Source of the DNA: Areca catechu
Lineage: Eukaryota > Streptophyta > Magnoliopsida > Arecales > Arecaceae
Assembly: GCA_021397845.1 (NCBI GenBank)
Contig: CM038047.1
Location: 45,105,210 to 45,169,209 of the forward strand
Direction of reading: 5' to 3'
Length of the DNA stretch: 64,000 nucleotides
The translations under genes and the position numbers were made by a program. Of this stretch, positions 1 to 11,415 are shown in pieces (the stretch's first letter is position 1; the number at the start of each line of letters is the position of its first letter). The notes beneath the pieces are model-generated. The model searched no databases. It saw only the letters and a list, made by a program, of their open reading frames with translations, and was not told the origin of the DNA.

Positions 1-664
1 GTACAAAAGCTTTTAAACTTCGGATTGTCAAATTGCCTCCCGTTGTCAGTTATTATGGAATAAGAAATTCCAAAATGGAAGATGATAAAGTTCCTCACAA
101 AGTTTTCAACTTTTGCTTCGGTGATCTGTGCCAATGCTTCGGCTTCGACCCATTTTGTTAAATAATCAATTGCCACTGTGATAAACTTTCGCTGCCCAGA
201 AGCTGGAGGAAATGGACCAAGAATGTTCATTCCCCATTGCACAAAAGGCCAAGGAGCTGTCAATGGAGTCAACTGATTCGCAGGCCGTCTCTATATATTG
301 GAGTACATTTGATAGTGATCACATCTTTGGACAAATTCTGCAGAGTCCTTCTAGATAGTTGGCCAATAATAATCTTGACGGATTATCTTGTAGGCTGAAG
401 ATCTGCCCCCAAGTGATCTCCATATATACCTTCATACACTTCCCCGAGTGCATAATCAGCATCGGAAGGTCTCAAACACTTTAATAAGGGCTGTATAAAA
501 GATATTTTATATAATGCTCCATCTAAGATTACATATTGAGAGGCCATCCATCTAAGCCATTTAGCCTCCAACTTGTCTTCGGGTAAGGTACGTTCCTTTA
601 GAAATTTAAGAATAGGATCCATCCTCAAACGTTCAACTGGACATAACTCAACTGTGAATTCCAA
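1..664 (-). pseudogene. Element A integrase (zinc-binding and catalytic core, broken, runs off window)
   Basis: The minus strand at 664-383 encodes the integrase N-terminal region: a block around WMASQYVILDGALYK followed by EVYEGIYGDHLG, the usual H2C2 zinc-finger context. Downstream, 383-1, interrupted by stops, carries the catalytic core with the first aspartate in VAIDYLTKWVEAE and the second in IITDNGRQFDN right at the window edge. The third catalytic residue would lie outside. Integrase inserts the reverse-transcribed DNA into the genome. A stop and frame break separate the two parts, so no functional enzyme is made. Confidence 0.75.
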
Positions 665-700
665 TGTTCAACTGGATATAACTCAACTGTGAATTCTGAT
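630..700. repeat. 36-bp tandem duplication inside element A
   Basis: A segment reading GTTCAACTGGACATAACTCA... (630-665) recurs at 666-700 with two substitutions. It lies at the junction of the RNase H and integrase parts of element A and duplicates the codons for the FTVEL motif in frame. Confidence 0.7.
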
Positions 701-1720
701 ATGCAGGGATCTCTAAGATACTCCACATATGTCTTTCCAAGAGAATCTGGTGCAGTAGTTGCAAGTCATGAAAAAGCATCAGCCCGAGAATTTTTCGTTC
801 TTGGTACATGAACAATCTCAAAATGCTCCAACCCGAATATCATGCTTCGGACTTTTTTCAAATACTGAATCATGTTAGAATTCCGAGCTCCGAAATCACC
901 TTTTACTTGATTCACCATCAATTGCGAATCAGACAAAACTTTAATCCTCTTAATTTCTAGCTTTTGGAAAATTCTAAGCCTAGCAATAAGTGCTTTATAC
1001 TCTGCTTGATTATTTAAAGTTTGAAAAGAAAACTAAAGAGCATATTCAATAACTTGTCCATTCGAACTAGCCAAAATGAGACCTGCTCTGCAACCATTGG
1101 TGTTTGAGGCACCATTTACATGGAGCATCCAAATGAATTCTGGACCCTTTTCAGCAATCTCTTCCTCCTCGGCTCTTAGCTGGCCCTCTTCGGATCCCCA
1201 GGTACATTCTGCTATAAAATCAGTCAAAATCTGTGCCTTCATTACTGATTGAGGTTGGAAATCAATATCAAGTTCTTCCAACTTAACAGCCCATTTAGCT
1301 ATCCTTCCAGAAGTGTTGGGACAGCGAAGAATAGCTTTTAAGGGCTGATCTATCAGAACCACAATAGTATGAGCTTGGAAATAGGGCCGCAAACGCTTTG
1401 CCATGACCACTAAGAAGAAAATAATCTTTTGCACTCTAGGGTATCGAACTTCTGTCTCATATAACACTTTGCTAGTGTAGTAGATCGGCTTCTGTAAGTA
1501 ATTGGCGTCTCTTCGTACTAGCACCGAACTAACCGCTATGTTTGAGATAGATAAATATAAGTAAAGAGTCTCTCCTTCACAGGGCTTAGAGAGTAAGGGA
1601 GGATTTTCCAAGTATTCTTTCAATTTGTCAAAAGCAACTTTGCAGTCTTCTGTCCATTCAAAATTTTGGGTTTGCTGAAGAACCTTGAAAAAGAGTAGAC
1701 ATCTTTCTGTGGACCGGGAA
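700..1720 (-). pseudogene. Element A RNase H (retroviral-type plus second, Tat-type RNase H), broken
   Basis: The open stretch 2007-1033 continues from RT into the RT-linked RNase H, with YYTSKVLYETEVRYPRVQK and the tether into a second domain starting FIWMLHVNGASNTNGC. In Tat-lineage elements this second domain is an additional RNase H acquired besides the original one; the intact form begins with an aspartate where this copy has asparagine (HVNGAS). The remainder of the second domain, down to about 700, is broken by stops. RNase H would remove the RNA strand during reverse transcription. Confidence 0.7.
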
Positions 1721-1779
1721 ATAAGTCGGCTCAAAGAAGCAATTATTCCCATTAACCTCTGTACTTCCTTTTTGCAAGT

Positions 1780-2748
1780 GGGATGCCTCATTGTCCGAAG
1801 TGCTTGAATCTTTTCTGGGTTAACTTCGATCCCTCGCTTAGTGACCAAGTATCCCAGGAACTTTCCAGAAGTTATACCAAAAATATACTTGGTTAGATTC
1901 AATCTCATCTGATGATGTCTAAGAGCATCAAAAGACTCCTTCAGATCTGTAATGTGATCAGACTTATGAAGACTTTTCATAATCATATCATCAACATAAG
2001 CTTCCATATTTTTTCCAATCTAATTTTTGAAGACTTTGTTGATTAGCCTTTGGAAAGTTGCCCCAGCATTTTTTAATCCAAACGGCATCACTTTATAATG
2101 GCAAAGTCCTTTTTTTATAATAAAGGCAATTTTTTCTTCATCTTCAGGATCCATTTGGATTTGGTTATAACCTGAAAAAGTATACATAAAGCTTAACAGT
2201 TGATGACCAGCAGTGGCATCAACTAATTGATCAATCTTCGACAAAAGAAAACTGTCCTTTGGGCATGCCTTTTTAACAAATCTGTATAGTCTATGCAGAT
2301 CCTCCACTTGCCATTAGATTTTTCACCATAACTACATTGGCCAGCCAATTCGGATATTACACTTCTTTTATACAGTTAGCTTCAAGAAGTTTATTAACCT
2401 CTTCATCAATAACCATCTGCATTTTTAGAGCAAAGTTTCTCTTCTTCTACCGAACAGGCTTATAGCTGGGAGATACCTCTAGGCGATGTGTAATTACCTC
2501 GGGTGAAATTCCGGGCATGTCCGAGCTGTCCAAGCAAAAATATTAGCATTATCTCGAAGAAATGTAATTAACCTTGCCTTTGACTCTTCATCTAATAAGC
2601 TGCCAATTTGTATAAGTTTTGTTGGGTCGTCTTCGGATAATGGCACGAAAAGAGTTTTCTTTACTGGTTCTCCATAGTCTTCGGCTTCATCCCTTGGATC
2701 TAATTGATCAAGTGTCAAGGATTTAGCTGATTGTTTATTTTGGATCAT
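1780..2748 (-). pseudogene. Element A reverse transcriptase, inactivated
   Basis: Three minus-strand pieces make up the RT: 2748-2494 (N-terminal part, SEDDPTKLIQIGSLLDEE), 2307-2020 (motifs around SKIDQLVDATAGHQLLSF and YKVMPFGLKNAGATFQRL) and the start of 2007-1033, with the catalytic YVDD at 1998-1987. The motif A position that is normally an aspartate (MDAFSGYNQI type) reads tyrosine here (FMYTFSGYNQI; codon at 2184-2182), so polymerase chemistry is lost even apart from the stops. Between 2494 and 2307 the frame is full of stops. Confidence 0.8.
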
Positions 2749-2754
2749 TAGGCA

Positions 2755-3150
2755 CTAGCGAGCGATCCTTTGATCCCCCCTCACCTCTCCAATGCCTAAC
2801 TTGGTAGGAAACCGAACCAAAAGGTGATATGTGGATACTATAGCCCTGAACTTATTTAATGCCGGATGCTCCAGGATTGCATTATAAGTCGAAGATGTTC
2901 TAGCTACAATGAAATTGATGGGAAGGGTTCTCTGATATGGTTCGGACCCAAAAGTCACAGGTAAGACTGTTTCTCCTTCAACTCCAACCTGATTTCTTTC
3001 GAAACCAGTTATAGAAATGGAGGACCTCTGTAATTCACGTCTAGACAATCCCATCCGAAGAAAAGCCTCGTACAGCAAAATATTAATAGAACTTTCATTA
3101 TCAATCAGAATTCTTTTTACATCATATTTAGCAATTACAGTTAAGACCAC
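2755..3150 (-). pseudogene. Element A retropepsin-type aspartic protease, altered active site
   Basis: The minus-strand stretch contains RILIDNESSINILLYEAF, aligned with the D-[ST/N]-G-[AS] active-site loop of LTR-retrotransposon proteases; glycine is replaced by glutamate (DNESS). The following YEAFLRMGL and ITGFERN...GETVLPVTF segments are typical of Tat-type proteases. Proteolytic activity is unlikely. Confidence 0.7.
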
Positions 3151-3369
3151 GACGAGGTCATCATGTGGAAGTTGAACTCCTTGGATATCTTCATCAAAAA
3201 AGGTGATAGAATTTTTTTCCTTGAACCTTTTAGGGATATTCTCTTCAGCTTATTATCCCATGTAACTGATCGATGAAGCATGCCAACATTTCCATCAGTT
3301 GGTCTTTGGTGAGGCAGATCGGCTTCATCAAATATCCTCGGAAGAGTTGTCACTTCAGCTTGAGATTCT

Positions 3370-4440
3370 GAGCGGTTGATGTATTTTTCCAGATATCCCC
3401 TCTTTATCAGATCTTCAATGGCATCCTGAAGTTGAAAATACTCTTCGATGTTGTGGCCATGGTCTCGGTGGAATTAACAGTATTTATTCTTGTCCCTTAC
3501 TTTTGTAGAAGTCTTCAAAGGATGTGGCCTTTGTAAGTAGTTTTCTTTCTCAATTTCCAGCAGAATTTTCTCCTTTGATAAGTTAAGGGGTGTGTAGGCA
3601 TCAAATCAATTATTCTGTTGCTTGGACTTGGGACCGTGCCTAGGAACCAAGCATTATTAGAAGATGTGGGCACATTTGGTCCCTTGACTTTTTTTTTCTT
3701 TGAAGGGTGTCTTCCTTCAGCAAGTCTTCGGCTTGTCGCTTGCTTTTCAGCGGCAGCATACTTCTGAGCCCTTGCTAGTAACTAGGCATAGCTCATTGAA
3801 AATCTTTTGTCCTAGAAAAAAGTGAACCTGGACGACTTGAGACCCTTCTTTAAAGCAGACATGGCCACATGCTCATTAAGATTTGGAATCTCCAAAGTGG
3901 CCGAATAAAATCGGTGCACAAATTCTTTCAAACTTTCTCCTTCATTCTGCTGGAGGAGGAACAAGCTATCAGTATTGCACGGCATCTTCTGACATGTTTT
4001 GAAGTATGAAACAAACTACCGCTCCAGTTCAGCAAAGGGATAGATAGTCTTTGGCGGTAAGCTCGAATACCACATTCGAGCAGATCTTCTCAGAGTAGCA
4101 GGAAAAGCAAGACAATATAAGGCATCAGTTACCTCTTGCACCATCATGTGAGCCTTGTAACTCCCTAGATGGTCAAAAGGGTCCGTAGTCCCATCATAAG
4201 CTTCCAGTCGTTGAATCTTGAAATGCCGAGAGATAACTTCATCCATGATCCGATTGGAGAAAGGAGGCTGGGAGCTGAAAGCTATAACTTCATCATTTCT
4301 CCTCAGATCTGAAATCCTAGCTATCTCTGCTTGCATAGACTTGAATTTTTCTTCAAATTCACAATTTATTTCTCTCTGTCTAGCCCCTTCGGTGCATAAT
4401 CTCTGGAAGAAATAGAGAGAGAATGCACGATCCTCTTCTT
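3370..4440 (-). pseudogene. Element A gag (capsid and zinc-like motif), broken
   Basis: The minus-strand frame from about 4440 to 4016 encodes a short charged segment (EINCEFEEKF) and then the capsid core RLEAYDGTTDPFDHLGSYKA and FPATLRRSARMWYSSLP. A TAG interrupts it just below 4016, in a place where glutamine is usual, and the frame then continues with FVSYF. Near 3490-3380 the minus strand encodes the zinc-finger-like region FHRDHGHNIEEY followed by LIKRGYLEKYI; its last cysteine is tyrosine here. Gag would package the element's RNA. Confidence 0.7.
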
Positions 4441-4893
4441 TCCATTATGATCCCTTGTTTGTCGATATGAAGGGAAGGCATGGCGATCATGAGATGACTA
4501 GATCCGTGAAGAACTTGGAGTGAGTTCTTGACGTCGATCTTCTCTTATTTCAGTTTGATGGTTGGGCTGTGAAATAGGTGGTGGACACTGCCTTTGAATA
4601 GCAGCTTCTTGCAGATTTTGAACTAACGTTGTCAAGGCGTTTATCCTGCTCAAAAGGGCTTCAAACTGCTATCATCCCACCATCAGCATAGGAGGTTGCA
4701 TTCCATGATTTGATGGAAGATCGTCTGCTTAAGGAGCATGTTGCTCCCTACTTGTGGATGCATTCTGAACTTTTTCTTTCACCATTTTTGCTTGAGTGAA
4801 ACTCTCCTTTAACCAGAGAAAATACATCTGTCCCTACTTGGCATGCTAATCTATTGACACTGAATCCTCGTCGACCGGATGGAGCGATCCGCC

Positions 4894-4906
4894 TGCCGGT
4901 TCGCCA
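4894..4906 (-). other. Possible primer binding site of element A
   Basis: Between the presumed 5' LTR and gag the minus strand reads TGGCGAACCGGCA. A PBS normally starts with TGG, complementary to the tRNA CCA end. The tRNA cannot be named by eye and the LTR end next to it does not show a clean CA, so this is weak. Confidence 0.2.
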
Positions 4907-5439
4907 TCGTCTAGAACTTGCAAAACAAATCCCTTAACCGAGATTTTTTCGATGGGGGACACTTCGATGCCAAAGTTAGCAAGAACTCAGGTAACAGAAT
5001 AGAGAGTTTGAAAGCAGAGAGTGAGAGGGAAAAGAAAGAATTTGAATTATCTAGAGTTAGCTTAGCCTACCTCGAGTGTCCTCTCTTACCAGTATTTATA
5101 GGCATAAGTGTAACTACTTATGGTTATGGGAGTTGTCCAACAAAACCTCCTCATAATTATAAGTAGTGGTGGTTAGAGAGTTAGTTATTCTGTGGTTATC
5201 CAATCTGAAGGTTTCGACCATGTGGACGATTATAACAACCAGAACAAACTCTAATTATGGTTGGAAAAAAACCCACATGTTCAATATGCCTCATTCTCTT
5301 CTAGAGAAAATCCAAAGTGAACCTAACATTCCCTTTAGTGGAGCTTCTTTGGGAAGATCCGAGAGAATGTTAGCTATACACTTCAGGCAAATTCCTTTGG
5401 AAATAACAAGGAGAAAATAGTACTTACAGTAATCCTGAG

Positions 5440-5845
5440 TGAGAGAAGTATAACATAATTGAAAGGCTTACTCTTCGGACCAGGCTGAAGATATGAAGCC
5501 GACGGGACATAATCGATAGGCTTAGTCTTTGGACCAGGCTAAAGATATGAAGCCAAAGGAATAAAATTGATAGGCTTAGTCTTCGAATCATGCTGAAGAT
5601 ACGAAGGTGAAGGAACATAATCAATAGGCTTAGTCTTCATACTATGCTGAAGATACGAAGCCGAAGAAACATAATTAATAAGCTTAGTCTTCGGACCATG
5701 CTGAAGATACGAAGCCGAAAGAACATAATTAAAAAGCTTAGTCTTTGGATCATGCTGAAGATACAAAGCCAAAGGAATATAATCAATAAGCTTAGTTTTC
5801 GGATCATGCTGAAGATACGAAGCCGAAGGAATATAATGTATCCTT
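5440..5845. repeat. 54-bp tandem repeat, seven copies, in element A LTR
   Basis: The motif CTTAGTCTTCGGACCATGCT recurs with starts at 5467, 5521, 5575, 5629, 5683, 5737 and 5791: exactly 54 bp each time, seven units, with about 10-20 percent divergence between units. 54 is a multiple of three, so several frames stay open through the array, which makes spurious ORFs on both strands. The array lies in the presumed LTR/upstream region of element A. Confidence 0.9.
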
Positions 5846-5906
5846 TTTATGGATCAGAACTTTCATCAAACCAAGAAGATATTTCCTTTGGTATGTTGAT
5901 TTGACA

Positions 5907-6433
5907 GATAAGCCAAACATTTGAAATTGGTTCGAAGAATGAACTAGTAATTGTTTTAAAATTGAACTGGAATATTATAACAAGTATAAATTAAATAATT
6001 AAATCTTATAATTATAAAATTAAAGATATGATTAAGTAAATGATAAATTAAATTAATAATATATTAATATATTTATTTTTAAAAAATATAAATATTATAT
6101 AATGTTAAATAAAATGAAAGATAAAATTAAATATTTAAATATCATTATTTATTTATATATATATTTTAAAATAAATATGGATATTAGATGGATAATTAAA
6201 TTTAATCCATATGAATGTGCTTGAATATAAAATTAGATATCATCCAATCCAATCCACCCGAGTTCTCCAGTTTTTTTTTCATGGAAAAGTTTAGAAGGGT
6301 GAGGGGTGTTTTAGGTATGAAAGGTGCTTCTAAAACCTCCTCAATTCGTATTTGGATGGAGACTTTGAATCTAGGGGGCCACATGACAGTTTAGCTAAGA
6401 TTTTAGGAATATGGTCCGATGAAGCTTGATTAG
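5907..6433. other. AT-rich spacer between elements A and B
   Basis: Strongly AT-rich sequence without a supportable gene. No target-site duplication or LTR end other than the suggested start of element A could be identified. Confidence 0.5.
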
Positions 6434-6629
6434 GCATTAATTTGAGATCACATTTGATGTGGCAAATCGCTAACGTGGAGTCATATGATATGATGAATCG
6501 CTGACATAGAGTCCGTATCAGATATTGCAGACGGTTGAGCTAGTAGGCAAGGCCACCTCAACCATCCTAGGTGGCAGGTGTGCTCGGTCGCCATGTCCTA
6601 GGGTGCTCTGACGGTTGAGGTGGCAGGTG

Positions 6630-6725
6630 GCAGGTGAGCTCGGTCGAGCTCCCATTCGAGGTGAGCTCCCAACCGAGGTCGAGCTCTCGTCCGAGGTGAG
6701 TTCCCGTCCGAGGTAAGTCATCGGC
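6630..6725. repeat. Short 18-bp minisatellite in element B 5' LTR
   Basis: About five units of the GAGCTCCCgtCCGAGGTc type. The same array has about 25 units in the 3' LTR. Confidence 0.75.
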
Positions 6726-6944
6726 CGGGGAAGGTCGTAGCCAGATAGAAATCCCAATCAGGCCAAATATTGAAGGAGATAGGGACCCTCATGATCGCGA
6801 AGACAGGATCGGTGGGGGAAAGAGGGGTGTGCTCCATCAAGGAGTGGCCACCAGGGCAGCTCGAATGGCGACCCTAGTGCGCAACATCGCCATCTTCGTC
6901 GAGCCCACCATGGCTCTCAGGGAGTCGAACCTTCTGCAACAAAG

Positions 6945-7340
6945 GTGCCTCGTCAGAGCTCTAAACCCTATAGCACATTGCCTGCACCCTCTATAGATGA
7001 GTGCTCCACTGGAGCTCCAGATCCTGAAGCACGCCATCTGCACCCTCTACAAAGGAGTGCTCCACCGGAGCTCCAGACCTCGTAGTACGTCGCTTGCACC
7101 CTCTGTGGGAGAGCACTCCACCAGGGATCTAGACCCTGTAGCACTCCACTTCATCTCTCACTAAGACAGTGCTCCTCTAGGCATCCGGGCTTGGCAGCAC
7201 ATCGTCTACACCCTTTGAAGGAGGGCCCTATCGAGGTGCCAGATCCCGTGGCACGCCACTCTCACTTGTCGTAGCAGGTAGCTCCACTAAGGGTGCATAC
7301 CTTACAGTACGCTGCCTGCATCCATTGTAGAGCCTCTTTC
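6945..7340. repeat. About 60-bp degenerate tandem repeats in element B 5' LTR
   Basis: Six to seven degenerate units with the core GTAGCACGCCGCCTGCACCC followed by GAGTGCTCCACCGGAGCTCC. The same series is present at 16925-17310 in the 3' LTR. Confidence 0.7.
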
Positions 7341-7859
7341 CGAGAACTTCGGACCTTGTCCCACACATCTCTGGAACGAGGCAGTCCTAGGAGACGGAAC
7401 CCCCTAAGGAGGGTGTGAAGGGGAGAGGGGGCTCTAAGCCTTGAAGGACAGAATTAACTGCTATAAGAAAGGAGAGGGACCTCCGGTTAAGGGGTAAGTA
7501 AGGGCAAGGGCCGAACAAGCGCTAAAGGACTTCCCCAGACATTTACATTTCTAACTTTTCTACTTTTTCAAACCCTCTAGACATGGGGACCTCTCTAAGC
7601 ACAGCTAAAGAGGATCTATTCCCTCGATCGCTTTACTAACTTGATCGTTGGAGTGTCCTCATCGAGATCCCCACTAGGGTCTCTTCTCTTTTGCAAGGCC
7701 AACCGACCGGGTGCAGGGACTACACGACGGGAAGCCTAGCCCTCCTGTGAGAGCTTAACTTTGATTGAACCCCGCTTAAGCTTCAGGCCATGGTGATTCA
7801 GGCCCGAGCGAGCCCACGGGCTATGATGCTCACCCTCCTTTCTCCCGCAGGATCTAAGA

Positions 7860-8790
7860 GAAACCGATTCCTAGCCGGTTCCGTACACCACATATGGACC
7901 CCTATGATGGGACCACCGATCCCCTGGACCATTTTAAGAGCTACAAGGCTCTCATGCATGTTCAAGGGGCCACCAATGCCCTCCTTTGGATTGCCTTCCT
8001 AGCTACGATCTGAAAGGCTGCTCGAGTTTGGTACTCTTATCTCGAGCCGAGGAGCATTGACTCCTTTGAGCACATGGAGAAGAAGTTCGTGGCCTATTTC
8101 GATGCATGCCGGAAGGTGCCACGCGAGGTTGATAGCCTCTTTTCGATCTGACAACAGGATCACGAGCCCCACCGAAATTATGTATCCCGCTTTAAAGTTG
8201 CCATCCTGAAAATCTATAACATAGATGAGCATATTGCATGTTGGCACTAAAAAGAGGGCTCAGGATCTCTTGCTTCACCTACTTCCTTAACAAGAAGCCC
8301 CCGAAGACCTACTCTAAGCTTCTTCTCTATACCCACAAGTACATTCATGTGGAGGAGGATGACCGCACTAGGAGGGAGTTTGATGGGAGGTCCCTAAAGA
8401 AGCAAGCCCAGGGGGAGTTGGGCAGCACCCACGGACCCAAGGCTACCTCAAGTCCCCGTTCGGGTTTCAAGCCGGGAAATGCCCCCATCAGAGATGAGAA
8501 GTACACCCCTCTTTTCATCTCAAGATCCAAAATCCTGATGGAGATTGAAGGCGAATGTTCTTTGTGCTGCCCTCCTCCATTGAAGCCATCTGGTGGTTGA
8601 GACAAGTCTTGATACTACCAGTTCTACAAGGACCATAGCCACGAAATCGAGGAGTGCCACCACTTGAAAAGGGAGATTGAAGACCTGATCAGGAGAGGCT
8701 ACCTCAAAAAGTTCATGGGTGGAAGAGCTCCGTCCGGGCCCCAGGGTACTGAGGCCCTTCCTTCCTCCATCGATAATCAGCCCATATAGA
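7860..8790 (+). pseudogene. Element B gag, broken
   Basis: From the ATG at 7894 the frame encodes MDPYDGTTDPLDHFKSYKAL, closely matching the capsid core of element A (AYDGTTDPFDHLGSYKA), then a TGA, then VWYSYLEPRSIDSFEHMEKK and further segments with stops. At about 8610-8720 the zinc-like segment FYKDHSHEIEECHHLKREI and LIRRGYLKKFMG follows, as in the related element. The first cysteine of the zinc motif is lost (YYQFYKD). The RNA-packaging function is gone in this copy. Confidence 0.75.
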
Positions 8791-8919
8791 AGCTAGTAGG
8801 GATGATCTCTTGGGGGGTGAGGCGAGAGCTGAAGAGAGCCAGGGTGAGAGAGGGAGCTGATGTTGTACTCCCTTTTATGGGAGAGGGGGAGCTGAGATAA
8901 AAAATCTAAATAATGATAC

Positions 8920-9330
8920 TGTCATTGTAGAAATGATGATAGCAAAGCATCCTATAAAGAAAATTATGGATGATAATGGAAGCTTAACCGATATTCTTTT
9001 TTATGATGCTTTTGCCAGAATGAATCTGTCCCTCTATCTGTTGAAGTCGATATTCACCCCCTTAGTGGGTTTCACCGAAGACTCCATGCAAGTCGAAGAA
9101 GAAGTTACCCTCCCCGTCATTGTCGGGGCACCACCTCGATAGAGCACTATCATGATGACCTTCACAATGGTTAAGCTCCCTTCGGCCTATAACATGATTC
9201 TGGACTACCCGGGGCTCAACTAGCTCGATGCAGTCATCTCTACCAGATGGCTCCTTGTCCAATTCTCGAACCCATTTGGAGTCAGGAAAATGAGGGGGTC
9301 CTGCCAGCTGGTCTAGCATTGCCTACAGGC
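8920..9330 (+). pseudogene. Element B aspartic protease, broken
   Basis: The frame at 8933-9142 encodes KKIMDDNGSLTDILFYDAF, which carries the D-N-G-S active-site loop, then GFTEDSMQVEEEVTLPV. A TAG at about 9140 and another at about 9222 (aac tag ctc) interrupt the domain. The active-site loop is better preserved than in element A. Confidence 0.7.
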
Positions 9331-9412
9331 TATCCCCAGTGCCAGGAGTGCTAAGAGAGGCACCGTAGTTGACTGGCTAGACCAAAGAGAGTAGGAAGCT
9401 AAAGGTGGGCCG

Positions 9413-10240
9413 ATGGAACATCTGCTATCGTTCCCCCTTGGGGACGATCCCTTAAAGACAGTACAAGAAGGAGCCCTCCTGCTAGAAGAAGAGAGAGACC
9501 ACCTTTTAAGTTTTTCATGGGTGAATGCTGATGTTTTTGTCTACATGGTAGTGGACATGCCTGGGATTCCCCCCAACATCATCACACACAGGCTGAACAT
9601 CGACTCCAAGTACCGTCCGGTCTGGCAAAAGAAGAGGAGCTTCACCCTGAAAAGGCAGAAGGTGATAGATGAAGAAGTTGGAAAGCTTCTCGCGACAGGT
9701 TTCATTCGAGAAGTGCAGTACCCCAGCTGGCTGGCTAACATGGTTATGGTCAAGAAGGCCAATGGAAAGTAGAGGATCTGTGTGGACTACACCGATCTCA
9801 ATCAGACGTGCCCATAAGATAGCTTTCCACTATCCAAGATTTAAAAGTTGGTGGATGCTAGCTCGGGGCACCGCTTCCTTAGCTTCATGGATGTGTTCTC
9901 CGTGTACAACCAAATCTGCATGCATCCAAGGGACAAAGATCATACAGCCTTCATGATGGATCGAGGGACATTCTACTATAAGGTGATGCCGTTCGTCCTG
10001 AAGAATGCTGGGACAACATACCAACGTCTGGTCAACAAAGTCTTCGAGGATCAGATAGGCCGAAATATGCAAGTTTACATGGATGATATGCTCATGATGA
10101 GCACCTGAGATTCAGACCATATTACTGATTTGGTAGAGGCTTTCAATAACCTTCTCCTCCACCAGATGAGACTGAACCCAGTGAAGTGCGCTTTGGTGTT
10201 GCGGTAGGAAAGTTCTTGGGTTTCAAGGTTACCTAGCATG
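9413..10240 (+). pseudogene. Element B reverse transcriptase, broken
   Basis: The N-terminal part (9413-9772) includes MPGIPPNIITHRLNID, KRQKVIDEEVGKLLATGFI and VKKANGK, followed by a TAG where tryptophan is usual, then RICVDYTDLN. The palm region at 9848-10108 has SFMDVFSVYNQI (motif A aspartate kept) and the catalytic YMDDM in place of YVDDM. A stop at about 10108 and a frameshift near 10200 separate this from the connection region. Confidence 0.8.
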
Positions 10241-10275
10241 GGGTCGAAGCAAATCCTGAAAAGATTCAAGCGATC

Positions 10276-11400
10276 ATGGACATGAAGTATCCCACTTCGA
10301 AGAAGGAGGCCCAACGCTTGACTGGCCGCATCGCCGCCTTAATCCATTTCATCTCACGCTCTACAGAGTGTTGCTTGCCATTCTTCAAGGTGCTTCATAA
10401 GATGCATGATTTTGCATGGACAGAGGAGTGTCAGGAAGTGTTCGAGGAGCTGAAAAAGTCTCTCACCTCCTCCCATTATTGTCCAAACTGGAGAGCAGAG
10501 AGGAGCTTCTCCTCTACTTGGCAGTCTCACCTAGGGCAGTGAGATCGGTGCTGGTCCGAACTGATGGAGACGGTATCCAGAGGTCAGTGTATTATACCAG
10601 TAAGCTACTTCATGATGAGAAAATCAGGTACACCTGCTCCAAAAAAATTTTTTTCGCACTCATAGTGTCTGCTCAGTATCTCAGGCCTTACTTCCAAGCC
10701 CATCCGATTGCGGTCCTCACTAACCAGACCCTAAGAGCTATCTTGGGTTGCCTAGATACTTCGGGATGCCTAGCTAAGTGAGCGGTGAAGCTTAGCGAAT
10801 TCGGCATCTTTTATCATCCAAGGCCAACCCAGAAGGTCCAGGTTCTGGTTGACTTCCTAGTAGAGTATGCATGGATGGATACAAAATCGGAAGAGGCTCT
10901 CCCTGAACCTGCATAGAACCTGCCTATGGAGGGAAGGCATGGATCCTTCACGTGGACAGAGCATCCAATGCAAGAGAGAGTGGAGCCGATCTCATCCTCA
11001 CCAACTCAGACGGAGTGGTGGCCGAATGCGTGCTGTGTTTTCTCTTCAAAACAACAAATAACCAGGTCTAGTATGAGGCACTCATCATGGTTCTCAGAGT
11101 ATCTCGTGAGCTAGGCATAATGAGCTTGAAGGTCTTCACGGACTCATAGCTTATGGCAAAAAAGTCTCCGGAGACTTCGAGGCTCGAGACCCTGTGATGG
11201 CGAAGTACTTGGATCGGGTGCATTCATATGCATCGGATCTCCAATGCTTCGAGATCTTCCACATCCCCCATGGAGAGAATGCCCACGTTGATGCTCTCTC
11301 TAGGTTGGCGACCCTCTTGGACTCGTTGCTGGGGCGCACTTACATTGAGTATTTGGAAACCCCCAGCCATGAAGTTTTGGGAGAGATCTAGTGGGTCATC
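10276..11400 (+). pseudogene. Element B RNase H domains, broken
   Basis: 10276-10542 and the overlapping frame 10416-10781 together encode the RT connection (RLTGRIAALIHFISRSTECC) and the first RNase H (YYTSKLLHDEKIRYTCSKKI, AHPIAVLTNQTLRAILG), with a frameshift near 10480-10530. The second, Tat-type RNase H occupies about 10930-11330 in several frames, ending with IFHIPHGENAHVDALSRLAT in the 11194-11391 frame. All parts carry stops. Confidence 0.7.
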
Positions 11401-11415
11401 CCTAAAGCTAGCTGA

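Larger units (their letters stand above)
1..5906 (-). mobile_element. Element A: Ty3/gypsy Tat-lineage LTR retrotransposon, minus strand, truncated by window edge
   Basis: Read on the minus strand the domains run gag (about 4440-3370), protease (3150-2755), reverse transcriptase (2748-1780), RNase H plus a second RNase H-like domain (1720-700) and integrase (664 to the window edge). This is the Ty3/gypsy order. The second RNase H and the YVDDM-type RT are typical of the Tat lineage. The right part (about 4910-5906) is the presumed 5' LTR; its outer end is placed at 5906 because the minus strand there starts TGTCAAATCA, but the partner LTR lies outside the window, so both LTR ends are uncertain. 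Many in-frame stops show the copy is dead. Gag resembles that of element B (6434-17782), so both belong to related families. Confidence 0.8.
6434..7800 (+). repeat. Element B 5' LTR
   Basis: Colinear with 16089-17778: both have the GATGTGG...CGCTGACAT...GAGT short repeats, the GAGCTCCC-CGAGGT minisatellite, the GGCCAAATATTGAAGG block, a run of 60-bp degenerate repeats and the same end, CCATGGTGATYCA. The left end is missing or diverged: the TG start and first short repeat seen in the 3' LTR cannot be found. It is shorter than the 3' copy chiefly because the 18-bp minisatellite has only about five units here. Confidence 0.8.

Noticed and set aside
5424..5904. Frames with Arg/Leu-rich repeats on both strands
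   Set aside because: Product of the 54-bp tandem repeat.
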